Of a DNA stretch of 64,000 nt, positions 44,409 through 52,208 are shown in pieces (the stretch's first letter is position 1; each line of letters starts with the position of its first letter). Source of the stretch: Chryseobacterium oleae (GTDB lineage Bacteria > Bacteroidota > Bacteroidia > Flavobacteriales > Weeksellaceae); contig NZ_FOVD01000010.1 in the NCBI RefSeq assembly GCF_900115055.1, positions 1-64,000 of the forward strand. The letters run 5' to 3'. The notes below the pieces were generated by a model. That model was given only the letters and a program-made list of their open reading frames with translations. It made no database searches and had not been told where the DNA came from. The position numbers and the translations under genes are program-made.

Positions 44409-44831
44409 ATGATACAATTTTTTTACGAAAACTTACAGAAATCTGTCAGTACAGATTATCAAAAATGGCTGGAAGATATCATTCTTTCAGAAGGAAAAAA
44501 AACAGGCGAAATCAATTATATTTTCTGCGATGACGAATATCTGCTTAAGATCAATCAGGATTATCTGCAGCATGATTATTATACCGATATCATCACTTTC
44601 GATTATGTAAAAGGCAAAACAATAAGCGGAGAGATTTTCGTATCTTTGCAGCGAATTTCAGACAACGCTTCTACTCTATCCAGAGATTACGAAGAAGAAT
44701 TAAAAAGGGTCCTGGCCCATGGCATTCTTCACCTCGCAGGATATAAGGATAAGACAGAAGAAGAGGAGAAAGAGATGCGCAGAATGGAAGATATTTATCT
44801 GGCTAAATTCAGAGATTTAAATCCTGAATAA
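44409..44831 (+). CDS. ybeY: endoribonuclease YbeY
   Basis: A 140-residue metalloprotein that matures rRNA. Zinc-binding His104 and His108 are in HGILHLAGYKDKTEEEE. The usual motif is HGxLHLxGYDH, so the third His ligand is not in its standard place (Lys-Asp instead of Asp-His); this form is seen in some Bacteroidota, but I cannot confirm the ligand. FDYVKGKTISGEIFVSL is also conserved. It starts 4 bp after the patatin gene on the same strand and precedes the first parS site. Confidence 0.88.
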   Translation: MIQFFYENLQKSVSTDYQKWLEDIILSEGKKTGEINYIFCDDEYLLKINQDYLQHDYYTDIITFDYVKGKTISGEIFVSLQRISDNASTLSRDYEEELKRVLAHGILHLAGYKDKTEEEEKEMRRMEDIYLAKFRDLNPE

Positions 44832-44915
44832 ATTGAAGAATCACTTAAGAAGCAATTCATAAAGTGCTTAAAGCTAGATAGAATTACAACTCACCTGTAG
44901 TGCATTCTCTAAAAA

Positions 44916-44931
44916 TGTTTCACGTGAAACA
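44916..44931. promoter_or_regulatory. parS site 1 (ParB-binding centromere)
   Basis: TGTTTCACGTGAAACA, identical to the bacterial parS consensus. The flanks extend the palindrome to 20 bp (44914-44933). It is in the intergenic region before mnmG. A second copy is 1.9 kb downstream. Confidence 0.92.
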
Positions 44932-44978
44932 TTCATGGAAAATATTAAAATTAAAGGCTTTAAATAAGCAATATAAAA

Positions 44979-46841
44979 ATGATTTCAGATACATATGACG
45001 TAATCGTAGTAGGTGCCGGACACGCAGGTTGTGAAGCTGCTGCAGCTGCCGCGAACCTGGGTTCAAAGACCCTACTTGTTACCATGAATATGCAGACCAT
45101 CGGACAGATGAGCTGCAACCCGGCAATGGGAGGAATCGCAAAAGGACAGATCGTAAGAGAGATTGATGCTATGGGAGGATACTCCGGAATTATAGCAGAT
45201 AAATCTGCCATCCAGTTCAAAATGCTGAACCTTTCAAAGGGCCCCGCGATGTGGTCTCCAAGAACTCAAAATGACAGAATGCTTTTTGCAGAAGAGTGGA
45301 GATTGGCATTAGAAAATACACCTAATCTTGATTTTTTTCAGGACATGGTGAAACAGCTTATTGTAGAAAATAATAAGGTGACCGGAGTTATTACTTCTTT
45401 AGGAATTGAGATAAAAAGTAAATCAGTTGTTCTCACCAATGGAACATTTCTAAACGGATTGATTCACGTTGGAGATAAACAATTAGGCGGAGGAAGAATG
45501 GGCGAACCAAGAGCATTCGGAATTACCGAACAATTGGTAAGTTTAGGTTTCGAAGCCGGAAGAATGAAAACAGGAACTCCTCCCCGGGTAGACGGAAGAA
45601 GTCTTGATTATTCTAAAATGGAAGAACAGAAAGGAGATGAAAATCCTCAGAAGTTCAGTTATACGGATACTCCTAAATTAACAAAACAGTTAAGCTGTCA
45701 TATCGTTTATACGAATGAAACCGTACATGATATTCTTCGTGAAGGTTTCGATAGAAGCCCAATGTTTAATGGTACGATTCAAAGTTTAGGCCCAAGATAC
45801 TGTCCAAGTATCGAAGATAAAATCAACCGTTTTGCAGAAAGAACAAGACATCAGCTTTTCGTAGAACCGGAAGGATGGAGAACTGTAGAGATCTATGTAA
45901 ACGGATTTAGCTCTTCTCTTCCTGAGGATGTACAGATCAAAGCCATGAAACATATCCCAGGTTTTGAAAATGTAAAAGTTTTCCGTCCGGGGTATGCTAT
46001 TGAGTATGACTACTTCCCTCCTACTCAGCTAAAACATACTTTAGAAACCAAACTGATCGACAATTTATATTTTGCCGGACAGATCAATGGAACTACAGGA
46101 TATGAAGAAGCTGCAGGCCAGGGATTAATTGCCGGAATCAATGCTCATAATAAAGTACACGATAAGGAAGATTTTATCCTGAACAGAGATGAAGCCTACA
46201 TCGGCGTACTGATCGATGACTTGATTACAAAAGGAACTGAAGAGCCCTATAGAATGTTCACTTCCCGTGCAGAATACAGACTTTTACTAAGACAGGATAA
46301 TGCTGATATCAGATTAACTGAAAAAGCGTACCATCTAGGCCTTGCAAAAGAAGACAGATTAAGAAAAGTTGAAACGAAAGTAACTAAGAGTCAGGAACTT
46401 GAGTCATTTTTAAGAGAAACTTCTTTAAAGCCAGGTGTTATCAATCCAATTCTGGAAACTATCGACAGTAACCCCGTAGATCAGGCTTACAGAGCTGCAC
46501 AATTCCTTACCAGACCTAATATTACACTGGATAAGCTTGATGCCATCGATACCATTAAGGAGTTTTCTTCTCAATACGACGATGAAATCAGAGAGCAGGC
46601 AGAGATTAATATCAAATACAAAGGGTATATTGAAAAAGAAAAGGAGAATGTAGCTAAGCTTAACCGTCTGGAAAATATAAAAATTCCGGAAGATTTTGAT
46701 TATAAAAGCCTTTCAAGCCTTTCTTCAGAAGCAAAACAGAAAATGTCTAATGTAAGACCTAAGACCATTGCACAGGCAGGAAGAATCAGTGGTGTTTCTC
46801 CGGCCGATATAAACGTTTTACTAGTCTATTTAGGACGTTAA
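44979..46841 (+). CDS. mnmG: tRNA uridine-5-carboxymethylaminomethyl modification enzyme MnmG (GidA)
   Basis: A 620-residue FAD enzyme that with MnmE adds carboxymethylaminomethyl to U34 of certain tRNAs. The FAD fold VVGAGHAGCEAAAAAANLG is at residues 10-28. Signature stretches are MSCNPAMGGIAKGQIVREIDAMGG, RMKTGTPPRVDGRSLDY, EYDYFPPTQLKHTLETK and GLIAGINAH. The C-terminal helical domain ends ISGVSPADINVLLVYLGR. mnmE is not in the window. The gene is bracketed by parS sites at 44916 and 46850, and gidA is often close to the replication origin in bacteria. Confidence 0.96.
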   Translation: MISDTYDVIVVGAGHAGCEAAAAAANLGSKTLLVTMNMQTIGQMSCNPAMGGIAKGQIVREIDAMGGYSGIIADKSAIQFKMLNLSKGPAMWSPRTQNDRMLFAEEWRLALENTPNLDFFQDMVKQLIVENNKVTGVITSLGIEIKSKSVVLTNGTFLNGLIHVGDKQLGGGRMGEPRAFGITEQLVSLGFEAGRMKTGTPPRVDGRSLDYSKMEEQKGDENPQKFSYTDTPKLTKQLSCHIVYTNETVHDILREGFDRSPMFNGTIQSLGPRYCPSIEDKINRFAERTRHQLFVEPEGWRTVEIYVNGFSSSLPEDVQIKAMKHIPGFENVKVFRPGYAIEYDYFPPTQLKHTLETKLIDNLYFAGQINGTTGYEEAAGQGLIAGINAHNKVHDKEDFILNRDEAYIGVLIDDLITKGTEEPYRMFTSRAEYRLLLRQDNADIRLTEKAYHLGLAKEDRLRKVETKVTKSQELESFLRETSLKPGVINPILETIDSNPVDQAYRAAQFLTRPNITLDKLDAIDTIKEFSSQYDDEIREQAEINIKYKGYIEKEKENVAKLNRLENIKIPEDFDYKSLSSLSSEAKQKMSNVRPKTIAQAGRISGVSPADINVLLVYLGR

Positions 46842-46849
46842 ATCAAAAA

Positions 46850-46865
46850 TGTTTCACGTGAAACA
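46850..46865. promoter_or_regulatory. parS site 2 (ParB-binding centromere)
   Basis: TGTTTCACGTGAAACA, again an exact match to the consensus, with a 20-bp extended palindrome (46848-46867). It lies 9 bp after the mnmG stop codon. Confidence 0.92.
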
Positions 46866-46882
46866 TTTGTAAATTAAAAGCA

Positions 46883-46934
46883 AAAATTAAGGTATTTATA
46901 TGCGTTAAATCGGATCTCTAAATACCTTAATTTT
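46883..46934 (+). terminator. long-stem inverted repeat after mnmG, probable terminator
   Basis: AAAATTAAGGTATTTA (46883-46898) and TAAATACCTTAATTTT (46919-46934) give a perfect 16-bp arm pair with a 20-nt loop, ending in TTTT. It is a rho-independent-like hairpin downstream of the second parS site. Confidence 0.55.
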
Positions 46935-46956
46935 AAAATATCAAGATATCAATTCA

Positions 46957-47778
46957 ATGAGAATAAAGGATCATTTTCTTTCACAGGAAATATTTGAAAT
47001 AAAAGAAACAGAAACAAAAGGAGTTTTCAAGACCACTCCTATTCCATCCAATATTTCCAAATATTATGAAAGCGAAGATTATATTTCCCACCACCAGGAT
47101 TCAGGAAGCTTTAAAGAAAAACTATACAAATTTCTGCAGTCCTTTAATCTGCAATACAAGAAAAATATTCTTGCCGACAGAATAAAAAAAGGAGCAAAAG
47201 TTTTGGATTATGGTTGCGGAGCCGGAGAATTTGTAAAGTATATAGAAGAAGATTTTGAAACTTTTGGTTTCGAACCTGACGCTGATGCTAGAAAAGCTGC
47301 TCTCAACAAAATAGCTAAAGCAACAGTTATTGATAATATCCAGACCATTCCTGATCAAAGCTTAGATGCCATCACTTTATGGCATGTTTTTGAACATGTA
47401 GAGAATCAGGATGAAATGCTGAAAATATTTCACGGGAAATTAAAAGACAAAGGACTTTTAATAATTGCTGTTCCCAACCCTACTTCTTATGATGCCAAAC
47501 ATTACAAAGAATATTGGGCAGCGTACGATGTACCGCGACATATTTATCATTTCTCCAAAAATGGTATGGAAAATTTAATTTCAAAGAAACCCGATTGGAA
47601 AATGAGAAAAATTAAACCTTTGGTGTTGGACTCCTTTTACATCTCTATGTTGAGCGAAAAATACAAGAAATCCCCTCTTTTTTGGCTAAAAGCAGTCATC
47701 TACGGAACGATTTCTAACATAAAGGCGCTTTTTTCGAACGAATTTTCAAGTTTGATATACATTATCGAAAAAAGATAG
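46957..47778 (+). CDS. class I SAM-dependent methyltransferase
   Basis: A 273-residue protein. Residues 15-60 form an N-terminal extension (ETKGVFKTTPIPSNISKYYESEDYISHHQDSGSFKEKLYKF) as in small methyltransferases linked to sugar or quinone modification. The SAM site is VLDYGCGAGEFVKYIEEDFETFGFEPD (about 86-112). DQSLDAITLWHVFEHVEN and YAAYDVPRHIYHFS-like segments are typical of the Methyltransf_23 (UbiG/TehB-like) group. Substrate unknown. It follows mnmG and ends before a terminator. Confidence 0.85.
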   Translation: MRIKDHFLSQEIFEIKETETKGVFKTTPIPSNISKYYESEDYISHHQDSGSFKEKLYKFLQSFNLQYKKNILADRIKKGAKVLDYGCGAGEFVKYIEEDFETFGFEPDADARKAALNKIAKATVIDNIQTIPDQSLDAITLWHVFEHVENQDEMLKIFHGKLKDKGLLIIAVPNPTSYDAKHYKEYWAAYDVPRHIYHFSKNGMENLISKKPDWKMRKIKPLVLDSFYISMLSEKYKKSPLFWLKAVIYGTISNIKALFSNEFSSLIYIIEKR

Positions 47779-47837
47779 AAAATCGATTTTTGAGCCATTT
47801 CTGAAGGCCAATTTTCATCTATTTTGACATAAAAAAC

Positions 47838-47870
47838 AAAAACCCGGAGATTTTTCCGGGTTTTATTTTT
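47838..47870 (+). terminator. rho-independent terminator after the methyltransferase gene
   Basis: AAAACCCGGA and TCCGGGTTTT form a stem of at least 9 bp with a short AT loop, followed by ATTTTT. Confidence 0.9.
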
Positions 47871-48319
47871 GACATTTAAGCTTTGCTAAAAAAATTGAGG
47901 CAAGAAAAAATAAAACTCCCCTACTCCATTCTCTATAAAAAATTATAAAATTAAAATTAGACTTCTCTAATTTATAGACTTTTAAATATTTTCTGAAATT
48001 TTCATTTTTAAAAATAAATTGGAAAAATAGTTAATTGACGGAAATTATAGAAATTTACAAAAGTCTGGCAACTCAACTCAATTTTTTAAAATTTAGGATA
48101 CATTCAAAAAAAACTGTCACGTGAAAAAATAAAGACGCAAAAAAAAATTTACGATTTCTCTTTTTGAATTAATTTTCAAGATTTAATAAAAAATATCCGA
48201 TATCCACATCTTCCTAACAAATTCTGAAATTAGGTAGTGATTTTCAGAAATCACCTCTTTTTCTGATAAAATTTAAAATTATCAGAAAAAAGATCAATTA
48301 AAAAATATCTAAGTCTTGT

Positions 48320-48356
48320 TTAATCATGTCAAGGTTTTGAACCTTGACATGATTAA
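48320..48356. repeat. REP-like palindrome, copy 2
   Basis: Perfect 17-bp arms, TTAATCATGTCAAGGTT and AACCTTGACATGATTAA, with TTG between. The core is the exact reverse complement of the palindrome at 182-206. It can fold as a very stable hairpin. Confidence 0.85.
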
Positions 48357-48472
48357 TACTGCTCAAATGAAAACTTTTGCCCTAAACTCATTATGAACGC
48401 AAATGTCTTTTCCCTTGCTAAGGTTAATTTAAAATTCCCGTAAAAAAGATCAGTGTAAAAATTTGCTACAGA

Positions 48473-48505
48473 TAAAAATAAAAAGACCGTCATTGCTGAC
48501 GGTCT
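48473..48505 (-). terminator. rho-independent terminator of pgk
   Basis: On the minus strand GACCGTCA-GCAA-TGACGGTC is followed by TTTTTATTTTT. It lies 22 bp downstream of the pgk stop codon. Confidence 0.9.
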
Positions 48506-48527
48506 CCTATATAATAAAAATTAAAAT

Positions 48528-49718
48528 CTATTTGTTGATGGCAGCAACTCCGGGAAGTTCCAAACCTTCCAGACTTTCCAACATCGCTCCTCCACCGGTA
48601 GAAACATAACTCACTTTTTCTCCGTAACCGAACTGCTTCACAAAAGCAACACTGTCACCTCCTCCTACTAGAGAAAACGCACCCAATTTTGTAGCTTCAG
48701 CAATACTGTCTCCAAGAGCAATTGTTCCGCCTGCAAAGTTGGACATTTCAAAAACTCCGATCGGACCATTCCAAAGAATGGTTCTGGAATTTAGAAGAAC
48801 ATCATTGAACTGATTTCTTGATTTGTGACCGGCATCAAGTCCCATCCATCCTTCAGGAATTGCATAGATGTCTGCTTCTTTTCTTTCCGCATCATTATTG
48901 AAACCTTCAGCAATGATAGCATCCGAAGGAAGATATACTTTTACCTGGTGCTCTTTTGCTTTTCCTAAGATCTCAAGAGCCAAAGGAAGTTTATCCTCTT
49001 CTACCAATGAGTTTCCAATTTTTCCGCCTAAAGCTTTAATAAAAGTAAACGCCATACCTCCTCCAATGATCAAATTGTCTATCGCAGGAAGGATATTTTC
49101 TATAATGGTAATTTTAGTTGAAACTTTAGAACCTCCAAGTATCGCAGTAACAGGTCTTTCTCCTTTTCTTAAAACTTTATCAATAGCTTGAAGCTCTTTA
49201 GCCATTAGTAAACCGAAAAATTTAGTTGATTCGAAATATTGAGCAATCACAGCTGTGGAAGCATGCGCTCTGTGTGCAGTACCGAAAGCATCGTTTACAA
49301 AAGCATCACCTAACTTAGAAAGCTTCTCAGCAAATCCTTCATCCCCTTTCTCTTCCTCATTGTGGAAACGCAGGTTCTCCAACAGCAGGATCTCTCCCGG
49401 CTGAAGCTCAGAAGCAGCCTTTTCAGCCCTTTCTCCGATACATTCATCCACGAACTTCACTTCCTTTCCAAGAACGCTGGAAACTTCATCTACGATATGC
49501 TTAAGAGAAAACTCATCCTTCACTTCACCTTTTGGTCTTCCAAGGTGTGTCATCAGGATCACAGAACCTCCGTCATTAAGAATTTTTTCAACCGTCGGTT
49601 TTACAGCCGTGATTCTTGTATTGTCTGTCACTTTCAGCTGATCATCCTGCGGAACATTAAAGTCCACTCTTACCAGAGCCTTCTTGTCTTTAAAATTGAA
49701 ATCATTGATTGTTTTCAT
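48528..49718 (-). CDS. pgk: phosphoglycerate kinase
   Basis: A 396-residue glycolytic kinase that makes ATP from 1,3-bisphosphoglycerate. The signature ALVRVDFNVPQDD opens the N domain. LLENLRFHNEEEKGD, AHRAHASTAVIAQ, LGGSKVSTKITIIENILPAIDNLIIGGGMAFTFIKALG, NGPIGVFEMSNFAGGTIAL and SLVGGGDSVAFVKQFGYGEKVSYVSTGGGAMLESLEG are all textbook. Length is standard. It is monocistronic, with its own terminator, and its upstream region is the candidate origin. Confidence 0.97.
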   Translation of the reverse strand: MKTINDFNFKDKKALVRVDFNVPQDDQLKVTDNTRITAVKPTVEKILNDGGSVILMTHLGRPKGEVKDEFSLKHIVDEVSSVLGKEVKFVDECIGERAEKAASELQPGEILLLENLRFHNEEEKGDEGFAEKLSKLGDAFVNDAFGTAHRAHASTAVIAQYFESTKFFGLLMAKELQAIDKVLRKGERPVTAILGGSKVSTKITIIENILPAIDNLIIGGGMAFTFIKALGGKIGNSLVEEDKLPLALEILGKAKEHQVKVYLPSDAIIAEGFNNDAERKEADIYAIPEGWMGLDAGHKSRNQFNDVLLNSRTILWNGPIGVFEMSNFAGGTIALGDSIAEATKLGAFSLVGGGDSVAFVKQFGYGEKVSYVSTGGGAMLESLEGLELPGVAAINK

Positions 49719-50272
49719 AAGTATCGTTGAATTTTCGTTTCACAAATGTAAGCTTTTAAACTTTTTCAACAGATCTCCTAAAACAAAACTTTTGGAAAAC
49801 TTTCCCCCAACCCAATCACCCACTAATCAACAATTTTTTTCTCTTTAAAGAAAAGAATAATGTAGTTGTTGTTGAGTATTGTTAGTTTCGGGGATAAGTT
49901 TTATCAAAATAATTGGTAACAATTAATTTTTATTCAATTCATATTTAATTCACATTGTAAGATATTGTAAATCTGCTTTTTCACACACTTATTAACAGAT
50001 GTGAATAACTTTCCCACAAATCCATTATTAGTTATTTAATTATGGAAAAACTTGGGAGTAAGTGAAGAAAAGAATTTGAAAGTTGTGGCTAAAATTTTGA
50101 AATAGATTTTCCATTACGAAATAAATTCATCTTTAAAAATAGAAAGTTGGAAAAAGTTTTCCACAGTTATTCACAGACCTTTTAACAAATTACCCCCGAT
50201 TAACTAACAGACTTTGTTATTATTCTTACCTTTGTCTTGAAATAAAATCTAAAAAGACTTAATACAGGTATT
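49719..50272. other. candidate replication origin (oriC) in the pgk/rpiB divergent region
   Basis: A 554-bp AT-rich intergenic region. Four exact matches to the DnaA box TTWTNCACA: TTTTTCACA at 49977-49985, TTATTCACA on the minus strand at 50000-50008, TTTTCCACA at 50158-50166 and TTATTCACA at 50168-50176. One-mismatch boxes are at 49989-49997 and 50010-50018. A 9-mer with eight allowed forms is expected about once per 33 kb per strand in random sequence of even composition. Two parS sites lie 3-5 kb away. The absence of dnaA is not a contradiction in Bacteroidota. The region also carries the promoters of pgk and rpiB. Confidence 0.6.
50227..50234 (+). promoter_or_regulatory. -7 box TACCTTTG upstream of rpiB
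   Basis: TACCTTTG fits TAnnTTTG and lies 38 bp before the rpiB start. There is no TTG at the usual spacing, so only half of the promoter is seen. Confidence 0.4.
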
Positions 50273-50707
50273 ATGAAAAGAAAAATAGCTATTGCTGCAG
50301 ACCATGCGGGCTATGAATACAAGGAGATTGTTAAGAACTTTCTTTCAGAACGATTTGAAGTACAGGATTTTGGAACGTTCTCCACAGACAGTGTGGATTA
50401 TCCGGACTTCGTACACCCTGCCGCAACCTCTGTAGAAAACGGAGAGAACGAACTGGGAATTTTGATCTGCGGAAGCGGAAACGGAGTACAGATCACGGCC
50501 AACAAACATCAGAAGATAAGATGTGCGCTTTGCTGGATGCCGGAGATTGCAGTGCTTGCCAGACAGCATAATGATGCGAATATGATCTCAATGCCTGCGA
50601 GATTTATCTCTAAGGAAGTGGCGATAGAAATTGCAGAAAAGTTTCTTTCCACAGATTTTGAAGGTGGAAGACACCAAAACAGAGTTGATAAAATTGCTGT
50701 TTGTTAA
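50273..50707 (+). CDS. rpiB: ribose-5-phosphate isomerase B
   Basis: A 144-residue RpiB/LacAB-family isomerase that interconverts ribose-5-phosphate and ribulose-5-phosphate. N-terminal AIAADHAGYEYKE, catalytic Cys66 in GILICGSGNGVQI, and late ARQHNDANMISMPARF with EKFLSTDFEGGRHQNRVDKI are all diagnostic. It has its own promoter region and terminator. Confidence 0.94.
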   Translation: MKRKIAIAADHAGYEYKEIVKNFLSERFEVQDFGTFSTDSVDYPDFVHPAATSVENGENELGILICGSGNGVQITANKHQKIRCALCWMPEIAVLARQHNDANMISMPARFISKEVAIEIAEKFLSTDFEGGRHQNRVDKIAVC

Positions 50708-50714
50708 AAATATA

Positions 50715-50746
50715 AAGGCCTGTAAATCAAATTACAGGCCTTATTT
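50715..50746 (+). terminator. rho-independent terminator of rpiB
   Basis: AAGGCCTGTAA and TTACAGGCCTT form an 11-bp perfect stem with a 6-nt loop, followed by ATTTATTTTTT. Confidence 0.9.
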
Positions 50747-50956
50747 ATTTTTTATTTTGTACATTTGCACCAGCTGATAGAAATTACCCATCTATTATTT
50801 CCATACCTAACCTTATATATTTAAAAGATATTAATCAAAGGTTTTTCTCCCCTCTTCTCCATATTTGTAGTAATTTTATACAAACTAAAGTTTCCATTGA
50901 AAAATATTTGGAAAGAAAATTGATGCTGTAGGACTAATAAAGAAATTTCAAACTGA

Positions 50957-52051
50957 ATGAAGATCAAAGCATCTGCTGTACTATTTTTTGTTATAAGTTG
51001 TTTCCATGCCCAGGAAATAACGGATAAAGATGCCTTTGAAAAATGCAGAAGGGAAAACAGCCGGAGAACCTGCCTGTCTGATAAAGATAACGATGGCGTT
51101 CTGTTTTATCTTGATCAATGTCCCATCGTGCAGGGATTGGCAGAATTTAAAGGATGTCCGGATTCAGACGGTGATGGTATTCCTGATACGGATGATCATT
51201 GTTTTGAAGTAGCGGGACTTTTGGACAATAAAGGTTGTCCATGGCCGGATGCCGATGGTGACGGTACTATAGATAAGGATGATGCCTGCCCCACAGTAAA
51301 CGGACCCGCAGAAAATAATGGCTGCCCATGGCCGGATACGGATGGTGATGGTATTCCTGATAAAGATGATCCATGTCCTACGGGAAATACCAATGGCTGC
51401 TATCATAGTAATTGTTCGGAAGCTGATAAAAAAGAAGAGCAGAGACTTGAGCGTTTTAAAAATGAATCTAAGGATGTCAATTTTGAAAAGCTCACCCATA
51501 AGATTATCTTGGGGATTGATAAAAACTTCTACCCGGATAAAGATCTTATTGTTCTTACCAGTCATATTCTCGCAGTTGAAGCAAGAGCTGGAGATTGCAG
51601 ACGTGAAAACCCGGCACCGGTTTATCAAGGTAAAAACTTTTGGACAATGGGTTCGATTAACCAAATTTCAGATCTCTTAAAAAAGAACATCTCATTGGGT
51701 TCAGCTTACCAGAGTTTTTCTTCGCCGGATATAGATATTGAATATAATGCTGAGTTAGGTTTAAAAAATATCTCAAAATTTGCTTACAAAAAGAAGATGA
51801 AGCATCTTGAGACTTTAAAGAAAGGAAGCCCTACTGAGAGTTTTACAGATCATTATGGAATGTTGATGATAACATTTACCAATGAATTGGGGAATATTGT
51901 AAAAGTTCACTATACTTATACCCTTATAAATAAAGCCAAACCCTTCCGTAAAAAAGAAGTTTATACCACCTATCAGTATGCTGGTAACGACTGGAAGGCG
52001 ATGGAAACAAAAGAAGAAGAAGAACAAAAAATAAAAATATATGAAGATTAA
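50957..52051 (+). CDS. secreted protein with thrombospondin type 3 repeats
   Basis: A 364-residue protein with a signal peptide (residues 1-18, ending CFHAQ). Residues 35-155 hold about four calcium-binding repeats of the DxDGDGxxDxDDxC type (DSDGDGIPDTDDHC, DADGDGTIDKDDACP, DTDGDGIPDKDDPCP), each with an interleaved NGCPWP unit. In most Bacteroidota proteins such repeats lead into an OmpA peptidoglycan-binding domain. Here the last 200 residues are a different, soluble domain that I do not recognise. It is likely periplasmic or surface exposed and calcium stabilised. It has no operon partner. Confidence 0.8.
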   Translation: MKIKASAVLFFVISCFHAQEITDKDAFEKCRRENSRRTCLSDKDNDGVLFYLDQCPIVQGLAEFKGCPDSDGDGIPDTDDHCFEVAGLLDNKGCPWPDADGDGTIDKDDACPTVNGPAENNGCPWPDTDGDGIPDKDDPCPTGNTNGCYHSNCSEADKKEEQRLERFKNESKDVNFEKLTHKIILGIDKNFYPDKDLIVLTSHILAVEARAGDCRRENPAPVYQGKNFWTMGSINQISDLLKKNISLGSAYQSFSSPDIDIEYNAELGLKNISKFAYKKKMKHLETLKKGSPTESFTDHYGMLMITFTNELGNIVKVHYTYTLINKAKPFRKKEVYTTYQYAGNDWKAMETKEEEEQKIKIYED

Positions 52052-52208
52052 GGCATTCGGATTATTAGAGAGTTTTTCCCTTACTCATAAAATAAATGAA
52101 TAAAGATGCCTTTAACAAATGATGAAAAAAACAGATAATCCAGACCATAGATCTTAAAAGAATCACTTCTGGATTATTATAATTAACAACAATTAAATAA
52201 TATTAAAA

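Larger units (their letters stand above)
47779..48527. other. gene-free 749-bp stretch, very AT-rich
   Basis: Contains the terminator of the methyltransferase gene (47838-47870), the REP-like palindrome (48320-48356) and the terminator of pgk (48473-48505). A degenerate parS-like CACGTG core is at 48118-48123. No convincing frame in either strand. It lies between convergent genes, which makes promoters unlikely. Confidence 0.7.

Noticed and set aside
48113..48128. CACGTG core in ACTGTCACGTGAAAAA as a third parS site
   Set aside because: Only 12 of 16 positions match parS and one half of the palindrome is lost; it is probably chance in AT-rich DNA.
52135..52177. ATAATCCAGA/TCTGGATTAT inverted repeat as terminator
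   Set aside because: The 23-nt loop and the lack of a T run make it a weak candidate; it could be a terminator of the preceding gene, but I did not list it.
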